64,000 bases of DNA, taken from JALZKA01 sp963701205 (GTDB lineage Bacteria > Actinomycetota > Thermoleophilia > Solirubrobacterales > 70-9). Positions 9,678 through 17,602 of this stretch are shown piece by piece. The DNA is taken from positions 124,001 through 188,000 of the forward strand of contig OY969575.1 in NCBI GenBank assembly GCA_963701205.1, in the 5' to 3' direction. The notes under the pieces are model-generated. The model searched no databases. It was given only the letters and a program-made list of their open reading frames with translations, and was not told the DNA's origin. A program made the translations under genes and the position numbers. Positions within the stretch are counted from its first letter, which is position 1; the number at the start of each line of letters is the position of its first letter.

Positions 9678-11390
9678 TCACATGCCGCGCTTACCGCGCC
9701 AGACGGTCGTCGAGAGTCGAACTACCCGTGGATCTGTGCCAGACCCGTGCCGATGCCTATTTGAGCTGCGCCAAGGGACAACAGGTCTAGTCTCAACTGA
9801 ATCAGCGACTGACGAGGCGACCTCAGTTGCTAGGGCCAAAATGGGTCCGCCGGCGAGAACTCCCCAGCCTCCACCCCGGCCATCACGAATCAGATAGTCG
9901 ACGCAAGATGCTCCGCTGCATTCCGGAATCTCTGAGCTCGAGGAGATGATGTATTCGGTTGCGCTTCCGAAGGTCGGGTGCGAGACGGAACGCGAAGAAT
10001 CAAACCCTCCCCCGAGTTGGGGTTCCTCGCTTGGCGTGCGGTCGATGATCAGGAAGGCGCCTCCCGGGCCGCGCACTGTCGTTCGTAGCAACGCACCACC
10101 AGTCGGGCGACTTTCGATTGGGTCCGACCAACCGTTGCCGCGCGGGATGTCCGCGCCATACCAATAGGTGGGATCGGAAGGCGAGTAGCCCACGTAGCGA
10201 GCAGGAGCCAAAGATCGTCGCAGACTGTTGAGTGCCAGCGCTTTTCGGCGCATTCGATTGCGATGGTTTCTCCCGCGTGCGCTCGACCGTTGATGGCGTC
10301 TCGACTGCGGGTTCCGTCGTGTCTCCGCTCAGGTTCGTAATCGCGAGGGCACCGGCACCTCCACCAAGGACGAGTGCCGCGATCAATCCAGCAACAAGGA
10401 GTCCTCGATTCGATCGGTCTGGCGAATCTCGATTGCGCTTCACCGTGGCAGGCGCGGGCATTTGTTCTGTCGGCTGGCGTGAGGGGTGATCGGGCCGTAT
10501 CCGAAATCCAGACGCAGCGACGCCCGTTGCCACGCTCTTCTCTCTCGTCTCGATGGCTTCTCCAGTAGCTGCCGCCACCGCGGCCCGGCCGAGATCGCCA
10601 GCGGACGGGTACCTCTCCGCAGGCTCCTTCGCCATGCCCCTGGCGATCACCGGATCAAATACGCGAGCGGCGTCGGCTCTGAGCTCCACCAAAGAAGGTG
10701 GTTCGTGGTGCATGTGGCTCCACATTTTCTGCGGTGTCTTGACCTCCGAAGGGTGGAGAACCCGCGAGCATCTGGAACAACACGCACGTAAGCGCGTAAA
10801 CGTCGGTACGGGCGTCAACTACACCGCCTTCGATTTGCTCTGGTGCGACATAGTCGAGGGTGCCCACCCACCGGCCCGTACCGGTCAGACCGCTAGTTGA
10901 AGCGCTGTCCTTTGTTAGGCCGAAGTCTCCGAGATAGACGTGTGCGCCATGAGTCCTGCCAGCGAACATGACATTCGCCGGTTTCACATCACGGTGGACG
11001 AGCCCGTGTGCGTGGGCTGCGTCAAGCGCGGCTGCGACCTGACGAACAACTGATGCGGCATGGCTCGGCGACCGGCCCTTCCGAGCGCAAGACGGCCGCA
11101 AGGTCCGGACCATCGACGTAGCGCATGGCAATGAACAGATGGCCATCCTCCGCCCCGCTCGCGTAGATGGGAATGACGTTTGGATGGTCGATTGCCGCTG
11201 CGCTCTGCGCCTCTTGCTCGAAACGACGACGAAAGTCATCGTCACGGATTAGGTGCGGGGCGATCACCTTCAGTGCAACGCGGCGGTTCAAGCCCTGTTG
11301 ATTGGCGAGGTACACGACACCCATGCCGCCTCGACCTACTTCCTTCTCGACGATGTAGTCGGCGAACCGATCGCCTGGCCCAAGCTCCAT
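9678..11390 (-). pseudogene. membrane Ser/Thr protein kinase (PknB-like), three frameshifts
   Basis: Eukaryotic-type protein kinase with one membrane helix and an extracellular sensor tail. Starts MELGPGDRFADYIVEKEVGR. Seen in order: glycine loop GRGGMGVVY, ATP-lysine ALKVI, catalytic loop HRDVKPANVMF, DFGLTK, APEQIEGG and the DVYALTCVLFQ helix; then a helical lobe end (VIARGMAKEPAERYPSAGDL), a Pro-rich juxtamembrane region, the membrane segment GLLVAGLIAALVLGGGAGAL, and an external domain (PRGNGWSDPIESRPTGGALL to SASCVDYLI-type text ending in a VASSVADSV helix). Frame changes occur near 11070, 10780 and 10240. No catalytic residue is lost, so it may be functional if the indels are sequencing errors. 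Confidence 0.75.
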
Positions 11391-11459
11391 TGCTAGATCC
11401 GTCGACAGCGAGGATGCAGCAGTTTCATGCCAACCCAGTCGTGGACGAACCGGCGCGTT

Positions 11460-11846
11460 CTAGCTCGTCGACCAGACGAGCTTCTTTCGCCGTTCCGACC
11501 ATTTGCAAAGGTAATCGGTGTGTGTGAGCCCGCTTGCGTGTACTCGCCGCACGCAATCTTGAGTGGGAACACTGTCCCGACTTCCTCCGCCCCTCCGCAA
11601 CCAGCGACGGGCGTCCCGACACCGAACCTTCCTCGCCTTGATCCGGTATGAGGTGTAATCGGTTTGGGGAGCGTGCTGGACATTTTTGCACTCCTGGCGA
11701 AACTTAAGGTTGAAGTAGTGCCGTTGCGGGGGTCTCACTGAATCCGAAGCTGACAGTGCTGACGCCGCTGCGAAACCCAACACTACGGTCAGCAGTGCAA
11801 AAGCCGCACCTGACACAGCGCGAGGTCTGATTGCTCGCCGTCCCAC
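11460..11846 (-). CDS. small secreted protein
   Basis: 128 residues, with a basic start (MGRRAIRPRAV) and a signal peptide core FALLTVVLGFAAASALSA; the mature part contains YTSYRIKARKVRCRDARRWL and a second Cys-containing segment ending TDYLCKWSERRKKLVWSTS. The pattern 'I+AR.V.C..AR' with a later Cys is typical of small secreted proteins in Solirubrobacterales as I remember them; the function is unknown. It lies 70 nt upstream of the kinase on the same strand and could share its transcript. Confidence 0.5.
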   Translation of the reverse strand: MGRRAIRPRAVSGAAFALLTVVLGFAAASALSASDSVRPPQRHYFNLKFRQECKNVQHAPQTDYTSYRIKARKVRCRDARRWLRRGGGSRDSVPTQDCVRRVHASGLTHTDYLCKWSERRKKLVWSTS

Positions 11847-11974
11847 GGAAACAGCCTATCGCGATGAGAGGGTCCCGCCCCATGGCATCTCAGCGCTCGT
11901 CAACGCCTAGCGTCCTAGGACGCAGTAGACACTTCATGCATCCCGCTCTACGTCCGAAGGGGGATAATCAGATC

Positions 11975-12085
11975 GTGCCTCGTCACCTGAAGGAAACGGC
12001 ACGGTTCCTGCTGATCGTGGGTATCCCAACCGCGATCATCGTTCTACTCGTTGGGTGGTGGCTTGGAGTGTTCTGGGCCCACTAG
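11975..12085 (+). CDS. 36-residue single-pass membrane protein
   Basis: GTG start at 11975: MPRHLKETARFLLIVGIPTA then IIVLLVGWWLGVFWAH. A short basic head is followed by one long hydrophobic helix ending in aromatic residues. I choose this start because a -10 box GATAAT (11963-11968) ends 6 nt before it, the same leaderless spacing seen at many genes here. Longer in-frame starts to 11831 add only non-protein-like sequence. No family is recognised; it converges with the HNH-like gene. Confidence 0.4.
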   Translation: MPRHLKETARFLLIVGIPTAIIVLLVGWWLGVFWAH

Positions 12086-12112
12086 CGCCGGGGCGCTCCT
12101 CGTCCTAAGCGG

Positions 12113-12886
12113 CTAAGCGGCACTCTGGCGTTGCGCGACATCGAGCTCGCCTGAAATCGCAGCGAGTCCTGCGGTTGTAAGGGCAGCTCCTCCCGGCCAG
12201 GCAAACCTCCGGCCCGGGGGCCAGATGATCCGCACCTGGTCACTGATCGTGTCGGATAGCCACTTCTCGCGCGTTCCGTCGCGGAGCCAAAAAACCTGGA
12301 CAACGAGGTCGAGCACGCTGAAGGTCGCCAAATAACCGAAATCCACCGTGGTGCCCGGATCTCCACCCGTTGGCATCAGACCATTGATTCGGTAGTAGAG
12401 CGGCGGCGCTCCGCCAGCCGACCAAGCCGATCTTGCCGTGCCCACGGTGATGGTCGTAGCGGGTTTGAACTGATCTCGGCCCGAATACATCTCGCGGTAC
12501 TGCTCAGCGGGAATCGAATTACGCGGGAAACCCCGCTGACAGACCAAGACCTTTAGGTGCGCCCATTGCGCGAGCATTGCCTGCTGGCTCGGGTGAAGCA
12601 TCCGCCGCCGACCGACGAGCATTCCCTCCGCCAGATCCTTCACCCTTCCCTCCAGGTTGCTCATCCAGCCGTTGTTGCAGGTAGCGCAGACGTCTCTGAC
12701 CGTCTGGTTGAAGAGGCGCTGCTCGAACTTTCGAACAAGTCCGAGCTTGCCGTCTCTGAAGGCATGAGTACGAGTTGCCTGGGCTTCCTCGGCCGAAATC
12801 AACTCCCGCGCCCAGGCAGGCCAAACGTGCTCTTTCGTCATCTTGCGATCAGTCGTGCCGCAGAAAATGCAGGGAGTTCGTGCCAT
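12113..12886 (-). CDS. HNH-like zinc-binding protein
   Basis: 257 residues from the ATG ending at 12886 (MARTPCIFCGTTDRKMTKEH), chosen over the longer frame because a TACCCT -10-like box lies 6 nt before it and the first residues form the domain. CIFCG, then the EHVWPAW helix and VCATCNNGWMSNLEG give the C-x2-C...H...C-x2-C-N pattern of the HNH/McrA superfamily, covering residues 1-90. The remaining 165 residues are mixed alpha/beta with no family I recognise. Such stand-alone proteins are often mobile or defence-associated nucleases; whether this one cleaves DNA is not visible. The reading frame is intact, in contrast to its neighbours. Confidence 0.6.
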   Translation of the reverse strand: MARTPCIFCGTTDRKMTKEHVWPAWARELISAEEAQATRTHAFRDGKLGLVRKFEQRLFNQTVRDVCATCNNGWMSNLEGRVKDLAEGMLVGRRRMLHPSQQAMLAQWAHLKVLVCQRGFPRNSIPAEQYREMYSGRDQFKPATTITVGTARSAWSAGGAPPLYYRINGLMPTGGDPGTTVDFGYLATFSVLDLVVQVFWLRDGTREKWLSDTISDQVRIIWPPGRRFAWPGGAALTTAGLAAISGELDVAQRQSAA

Positions 12887-12938
12887 TCGACGAGGGTACG
12901 GCTCAATCCGGCGCACCCCGACCCACGGGCGTCTCATC

Positions 12939-13075
12939 TACTGGCCGGACTTCCTCGATTTCTTCTTTTCGCAGTGCTTCACCGAGCCCGACTCAAGAGC
13001 ACAGATCGATCACTTCACCGAGATGAGGATGGAAACGGACCCGCGCACGAACATCGCCAGGATCGAGGCATCGGC
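12939..13075 (+). pseudogene. alpha/beta-hydrolase fragment, middle part
   Basis: Reads YWPDFLDFFFSQCFTEPDSR followed by HFTEMRMETDPRTNIARIEA. From memory this is the cap or lid region of a family of alpha/beta hydrolases. It is the central third of the gene whose other parts lie at 13081-13280 (minus) and 13323-13493 (plus). Confidence 0.5.
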
Positions 13076-13080
13076 GCTGA

Positions 13081-13280
13081 CCACTTTGCCCAGCCTTCGT
13101 AGCGCTCCTGCACCTCGTCGAATGCGCGGTCTGCGGGCTCCTGCGCCGGGTCCGAGGGCCCGAACGGCAGGGCCGGGGCGATGAAGACAGAGGCCGAGAT
13201 GCGTTGTGGGTGCTCGGCCGCGAGGACAAGGCCCCCAGCACGCGCCTCGCGAGACGGATACCGCTACGGCCCGTTCCACC
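13081..13280 (-). pseudogene. alpha/beta-hydrolase fragment, N-terminal part, inverted
   Basis: On the minus strand: VERAVAVSVSRGACWG (nucleophile elbow SxSRG), then after a one-base shift LVLAAEHPQRISASVFIAPA and FDEVQERYEGWAKW, ending at 13081. This should directly precede the fragment at 12939-13075, but it lies behind it and in the opposite direction. Confidence 0.5.
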
Positions 13281-13322
13281 CATGAGTGCTGCTTTCGCCT
13301 TGGACGAGATTCGCGGTTTCTA

Positions 13323-13493
13323 CGCCCACCCCTGGTCATTCACGGCGAAAGGGACGCGATCACTCCGGTTCATCGCGGGGAGACGCTGGCTCAGCTCGTC
13401 GGGGGCGAACTGGTCATTCTTCGAGGCTCAGGACACGAGCCACAAACACGCATCCCGGCCACGGTGAATCGAATCATCGACGGGTTCTTGGGC
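13323..13493 (+). pseudogene. alpha/beta-hydrolase fragment, C-terminal part
   Basis: Reads RPPLVIHGERDAITPVHRGE followed by LAQLVGGELVILRGSGHEPQ and VNRIIDGFLG: the catalytic Asp (ERDAI) and His (GSGHEP) segments that close an alpha/beta-hydrolase fold. The catalytic Ser is in the inverted fragment at 13081-13280. Confidence 0.6.
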
Positions 13494-13503
13494 GACTGGT
13501 TCA

Positions 13504-13827
13504 AATTGGTGCGAACACCCAGTTGTGATGCCAGATACAGGGGCGCTGTAACCGAATGCTCCCCACTTGATGGCGAGCGGTTCGCCCGGAACAGCCGCAG
13601 GCTAGAAGATGTCAACGATGGGCGGATCGTCATCGTCGTTTTTGTTGCGTTGGGACGTCTGGACGTGAAATCGCCAAACAGCAGCGACAGCGATGACTAT
13701 CCACAGAACCAAGAGGAGCATGTCCACTTAACCAGTATGACTCCCCTCCGCAGGCTGGGCCTGATTCTCGGCCGGAGCGGTCATCACTGAGCCGCATCCC
13801 TATAAGGATCTCAGGGCGTAGTAGCGC
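13504..13827. other. no gene recognised
   Basis: Beyond the hydrolase fragment the plus-strand frame stays open to 13790 but the sequence has no protein character, and I see no other gene, repeat or RNA. Confidence 0.4.
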
Positions 13828-14415
13828 TCAACGCCTCGGCCTGATCGGGCGATTGACGAAGAGGATGTTGTTGATCGGGTCGCCGCCAACCCACATATAG
13901 CTTTTCGGCCCGATCCTCCCCCAACAGGCCGGCTCGAAGAACGTTCCGTCGCTGCTGACATTCGTCTTTCCGCACGCCAACTCCGAGTAGAGCTCCTCGA
14001 CTCGATCGATCGAGTCACCGGGACTCAGTCCGCGAAGCGTCGCCGCACCGCGGCTCGTCACGAGCACGTCGCAGACCTCATTTGCGTAGGCGAAGAACGA
14101 CACACCTTCATACCGAAGCGCGTTCTCACGCCCTCTGGGCTTGCAGCCACCCTGAGCAGCCAGAGTGAGGTCCGGTGGATCAACGCCGATCGGTGTCGAG
14201 TTCTTGTAGATGTTGTAGGGCGGTGCCGCACCGAAGACTCGCTCTACCTTCTCAGCGCGGTCTCCAAGGCCAACGCCATCTACGGCGCCCTTGCGCTCGT
14301 TCATCCCGAGTGCGAGTCCCGAACCTGCGTCGTTGGAATTGCAAGCGGCAACCAAGGCGATCGACCCCAGCACCCCGAGTGTCGTCAAAGCAAGCCTGAT
14401 GAGCTTTCGGACCAC
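13828..14415 (-). CDS. putative lipoprotein with two GDS-type repeats
   Basis: 195 residues from GTG at 14415, chosen because a -10 box TATGGT ends 6 nt before it. Short basic head (VVRKLIRLALTT), hydrophobic core and lipobox LVAAC, so it is likely lipid-anchored outside the membrane. The mature part has two similar units: GVGLGDRAEKVERVFGAAP and LSPGDSIDRVEELYSELACG. The shape 'G.GD....V...FG/Y' recalls SmpA/OmlA-like beta-alpha repeats that bind partner proteins; this is an inference from pattern. Several Cys in the mature part (GGCKPRG, NEVCDVL, ELACG, PACWG) could form disulfides. Confidence 0.55.
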   Translation of the reverse strand: MVRKLIRLALTTLGVLGSIALVAACNSNDAGSGLALGMNERKGAVDGVGLGDRAEKVERVFGAAPPYNIYKNSTPIGVDPPDLTLAAQGGCKPRGRENALRYEGVSFFAYANEVCDVLVTSRGAATLRGLSPGDSIDRVEELYSELACGKTNVSSDGTFFEPACWGRIGPKSYMWVGGDPINNILFVNRPIRPRR

Positions 14416-14585
14416 AGCGAGACCATAGGTCACCGCGTAGCGCCGCAGCATTCTTCAGCGCCACCGGCGCATGGGTCCTATATATCCACTCCGTGCCCCT
14501 CGCTTTGGCGAACCGGGCGCGTCAGGGGGTTCTAAGGGGATACCCCCCTTCCATGCAAAGCGGGCACCAGCGCTCCAGTCTGCGA

Positions 14586-14903
14586 TCAACCTAGGCGATG
14601 CTCGCTTCCCGGCGGACCCGCAACTCTCTGGTCGTATGTCGCCCATTGCTTCCACTCGTCTTCAATCAGGTCGGAGAGTTGACAGCCGAACAGCAAGGCC
14701 AGATTGACAAGCCGGCGGAGTCGAGGGTCCTTGACCAAGCCGCGGTCGTAGCGTCGATAGGTGCCCAGCGGAATTCCGGTTTGCTCGCTTACTTGACGTT
14801 GGGTCAACCCGACCTGCAGCCGATGAGCCGCGACCTTGCTCTTTGGCTGCGCCCCTCTGGCCCGACGTCGATGCGGCTCCGCTGACTCTCGCTTCGTCGC
14901 CAC
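14586..14903 (-). CDS. XRE-family transcriptional regulator
   Basis: 105 residues. After a basic head (residues 1-25) comes a helix-turn-helix: VAAHRLQVGLTQRQVSEQTG-IPLGTYRRYDRGLVKDPRL, then a hydrophobic helix LVNLALLFGCQLSDLIEDEW. Small cytoplasmic DNA-binding repressor of the phage/toxin-control type. It is transcribed away from the transposase gene, and an inverted repeat in the space between (14993-15014) is a candidate operator. The last 14 codons recur as a remnant at 6634-6675. Confidence 0.65.
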   Translation of the reverse strand: MATKRESAEPHRRRARGAQPKSKVAAHRLQVGLTQRQVSEQTGIPLGTYRRYDRGLVKDPRLRRLVNLALLFGCQLSDLIEDEWKQWATYDQRVAGPPGSEHRLG

Positions 14904-14992
14904 GTGACGGGACGCTATCGAGGCCGCGAGAACTTGGCGCCGTCGCGCCCGTATCAGGGGAACATCTGTTCGTAAAGGGCTATGCTCTTTCT

Positions 14993-15014
14993 AGGTGATC
15001 ACAGTTGATCATCT
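14993..15014. promoter_or_regulatory. inverted repeat, candidate XRE operator
   Basis: AGGTGATCA, spacer CAGT, TGATCATCT: 9-bp arms with one mismatch, lying between the divergent XRE gene and the transposase gene. The position and the 22-bp size fit an XRE dimer site; binding is inferred. Confidence 0.35.
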
Positions 15015-15083
15015 AACGCCCCGGTATCGCGACTCTGCTGCCACAGATTGAGGTCAGACAAGCCCACCGGATCAGAGGAATAC

Positions 15084-16892
15084 ATGCAACATCGCCAACC
15101 CCCGCGCCCCATCAACTTCAAGCGTCGCCTGTCGGCCCACCTGAAGAACGACCCGCAAGTCATCAAGTGGTCGAAGCGCTTGGCGGGCGACGCCGCCGCT
15201 AGGCCGACTGACCTGTCCGAGGAGCAGCTGGCCTTCGTGATGATCGAAGTCTCGAAGCGCCGTGACAACAAGAGTTGGCTCGACCCCGATTTCCTGCTTA
15301 AGGCGCTAGCTGACACCACCCCGGTGGTTGCCGCGCCGAAACTTGAGCGCGGGAAGCTGGCCGATGATCTCGAGTTGATCTGGTCGCAGCCCGAGATGCG
15401 CTCATTCTGGAACCGATGGGACGGCATCCGTGCCAACCATGGACCGGCCCCAGACTTCGCGACCGGACGAGGACTAGCGATGGTGATGGGTATGTCAGGG
15501 ATCAGCTCGCATGCGGACGATGCCTATGCCGAGCTGACCGGCAACAGCGAGCTCTGGACGCTGGTGCAGCGGCTGTCGGGCTCACTGCCCCGCACTCCTC
15601 AGAGCTATGAGAACGCTACGAAGCAGTTGCCGCGACTGGAATGCCGCCAGGAGGCCCTACGCACGAACGTCGCGATGGTGAAAGCCCTAGCTCAGCTCTA
15701 TCCGGGCCGGGGCATTGGCGAGCGCCTGATGATCGACGGCATGGCGGTTCCGGCCTGGTGTGCGCAGCGACCGAAGGGCGAAACAGCGAAGCAAGAAGAG
15801 ACGCACCGTCGTCTTTGCCCCGAAGCTGGACCGCGCGCCATTACCTACACCAAGAATGGCAAGCGAAATGTCAAAGCGGGCGAGCGTGGCAGTGCCGGCT
15901 CCTTCATGCGGAAGGGGAAATTCTGGCGCGGCTACTACTTGGTCTGTATCGCTGATCAGGCCACCGGACTGCCACTGGTCTGGACCACGGTCGACGCGAA
16001 CATCGATGAGGCTCAGGCGATCGTCCCGCTGCTTTCCGATCTGGCCCGCTTTTGGGGCGACGATTTCTCGCCCGAGCTGATCGCTGGCGATTCGGCCTGG
16101 GATGAGGACTTCTGGTGTCGGATGCTCGAGGTCGACTACGGAATCCATCCGATCTTCCGTCTCCACCGCAAGGACACGGTGGCGAACGTACTCGATCATT
16201 CTCGTGACGCCACTGTTGGCTCGATGACTCCGCATGGGCAGCTCGTCTGCGCCGCACACCGGAAGGCGATGGCGATGATCGGCACTGAACTTGCTCAGCG
16301 GATTGTCCTCCCGGGAGGACGCCCGCTGCGCCCGGGCCAGACAACCAAGGAAACGGCTTTTCGGGTCCGAGCCGAGTGCTCGAAGGGTTGTGGTCGCCTC
16401 GGCATGCAGATGCAGGCCGACTGGAGCCGCCTCACTCACTACCCGCATCACGGCGCCGGCGGCGTGGCGGTCAAGCAGCGCTACGCGATGCGCCAAGCGA
16501 TGCTCACTCGCCTGAATGGCATGGAGGGCATCTGGCAGCGGTTGCAGAACGGCAAGAAGATTGGAACCAAGGACGCCGATCGGACCCGGATCCGCGACAA
16601 GGCCGGCCACGACCTCCTCGTCGACTTGGCGATGCTCTCGATGACCGCGGCCGCGCTGGCCGACTGCCGACGGGAGAAGGGCATCGCTGTGCCCGACATT
16701 TCGCCCGCGTCAGCCGGGCAAGAGCGCCAGCAGACAAAGCAGACAAGCCAGAAGCGCCGTCATCGCAAGAATGGCTCTTCGCAGGCGCTGCCGGTGGTCA
16801 ACATCGAACAACTTCTCGAGAACCAAACATCGGCGGACACGCAAGCTGGCCTCGGCGCCTGGATCCCCGACGACGTACTCCTCGGGCTCTAG
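15084..16892 (+). CDS. DDE transposase
   Basis: 602 residues from ATG 15084, preceded by AGAGGA at 15074-15079. Catalytic core of an IS4/IS1182-like DDE transposase: first Asp in MIDGMAVPAW (D218), second in IAGDSAWDEDFW (D336), and a candidate Glu in LNGMEGIWQRL (E481) inside a Y..R-type helix (KQRYAMRQAMLTRLNG). A CSKGCGR motif sits in the insertion between the second Asp and the Glu. A Lys/Arg/Gln-rich linker precedes the C-terminus. I found no terminal inverted repeats or target duplication on inspection, so the element boundaries are unknown; it may be an immobile copy. The frame is intact. Confidence 0.65.
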   Translation: MQHRQPPRPINFKRRLSAHLKNDPQVIKWSKRLAGDAAARPTDLSEEQLAFVMIEVSKRRDNKSWLDPDFLLKALADTTPVVAAPKLERGKLADDLELIWSQPEMRSFWNRWDGIRANHGPAPDFATGRGLAMVMGMSGISSHADDAYAELTGNSELWTLVQRLSGSLPRTPQSYENATKQLPRLECRQEALRTNVAMVKALAQLYPGRGIGERLMIDGMAVPAWCAQRPKGETAKQEETHRRLCPEAGPRAITYTKNGKRNVKAGERGSAGSFMRKGKFWRGYYLVCIADQATGLPLVWTTVDANIDEAQAIVPLLSDLARFWGDDFSPELIAGDSAWDEDFWCRMLEVDYGIHPIFRLHRKDTVANVLDHSRDATVGSMTPHGQLVCAAHRKAMAMIGTELAQRIVLPGGRPLRPGQTTKETAFRVRAECSKGCGRLGMQMQADWSRLTHYPHHGAGGVAVKQRYAMRQAMLTRLNGMEGIWQRLQNGKKIGTKDADRTRIRDKAGHDLLVDLAMLSMTAAALADCRREKGIAVPDISPASAGQERQQTKQTSQKRRHRKNGSSQALPVVNIEQLLENQTSADTQAGLGAWIPDDVLLGL

Positions 16893-16930
16893 CGCGCTTA
16901 CAGGCAAACTGACGCGTATAGGGTGGGGGT

Positions 16931-17288
16931 ATGAAGAGGTTGCTAGGCGTAATCGCGGCACTAGTTGTCGCCTTTCCGGCGGCCGCCGGCGGCCCAGAAC
17001 ACTTATCCAACCTGCGACGCGATCCATCCATACGGTTCGCCGGCGAGCAGTTGCCCGGTCGGGACGGCTTTCGGTGCGGTCTACAAGGGCAAGCGCCATC
17101 AGCGATACACGCTGATTGTTCGCACGAATGGCGAGCGCCGGGTCTACAAGCGCTCGACAGGTCGAAAACGTCATCACGCAGTGGCCTTCCACAACCGCTA
17201 TGAACGTCCCGGCATCCTGCGGCTGACCTGGCGGCGCAACGGGCGAGTGCTTGACACGGACAAGCTCCGAATCCTGATCGGAGACTAA
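16931..17288 (+). CDS. small secreted protein, one frameshift in the signal peptide
   Basis: ATG 16931 (MKRLLGVIAALVVAFPAAAG) gives a clean signal peptide, but this frame then becomes meaningless. A second frame open to 17288 carries the mature protein: QNTYPTCDAIHPYGSPASSC, then VGTAFGAVYKGKRHQRYTLI and RPGILRLTWRRNGRVLDTDK. The switch lies in the GC-rich run at 16975-17000, most likely one indel. Joined, the protein has about 118 residues, two Cys near the mature N-terminus and a beta-rich basic body. No family is recognised. Confidence 0.5.
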
Positions 17289-17602
17289 GAAACGGCTGGC
17301 TAAGCGCCAGGCTGATTCGGGTCTTTCTCAAACGGCGGCCTCCAGTAGGCAGCACGAACGGCCGCGCACACCGGAGCTTTCACACCGGCGCAACCTCTCA
17401 TGCGTGTCGCACCAGGCCACAACAGGCTTAGCCGGGGCGTGGGTGAGTTGCCAGATCAGACAGCCACGGGACTCGCAAACAACGCGCCATGGGGAGCTAC
17501 TCGCAAACAACAAGGCCCTGTTTGGGGAGCTTGTTAAAAGGGCAGGATTTGCAGGGAAAACGCGATAGCGTCACTCGCAAACGTTCCCGCAATCACCCCG
17601 CG
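17289..17602. other. intergenic, three copies of ACTCGCAAAC
   Basis: The gap between the secreted protein and the pilC 3' end holds no gene. The decamer ACTCGCAAAC occurs three times in direct orientation (17471-17480, 17499-17508, 17573-17582), twice followed by AAC. No terminator hairpin with a T-run is visible. Confidence 0.5.

Noticed and set aside
14900..16935. Complete insertion sequence with terminal repeats
   Set aside because: I could not find matching inverted ends or a target duplication by eye; only the transposase gene is annotated.
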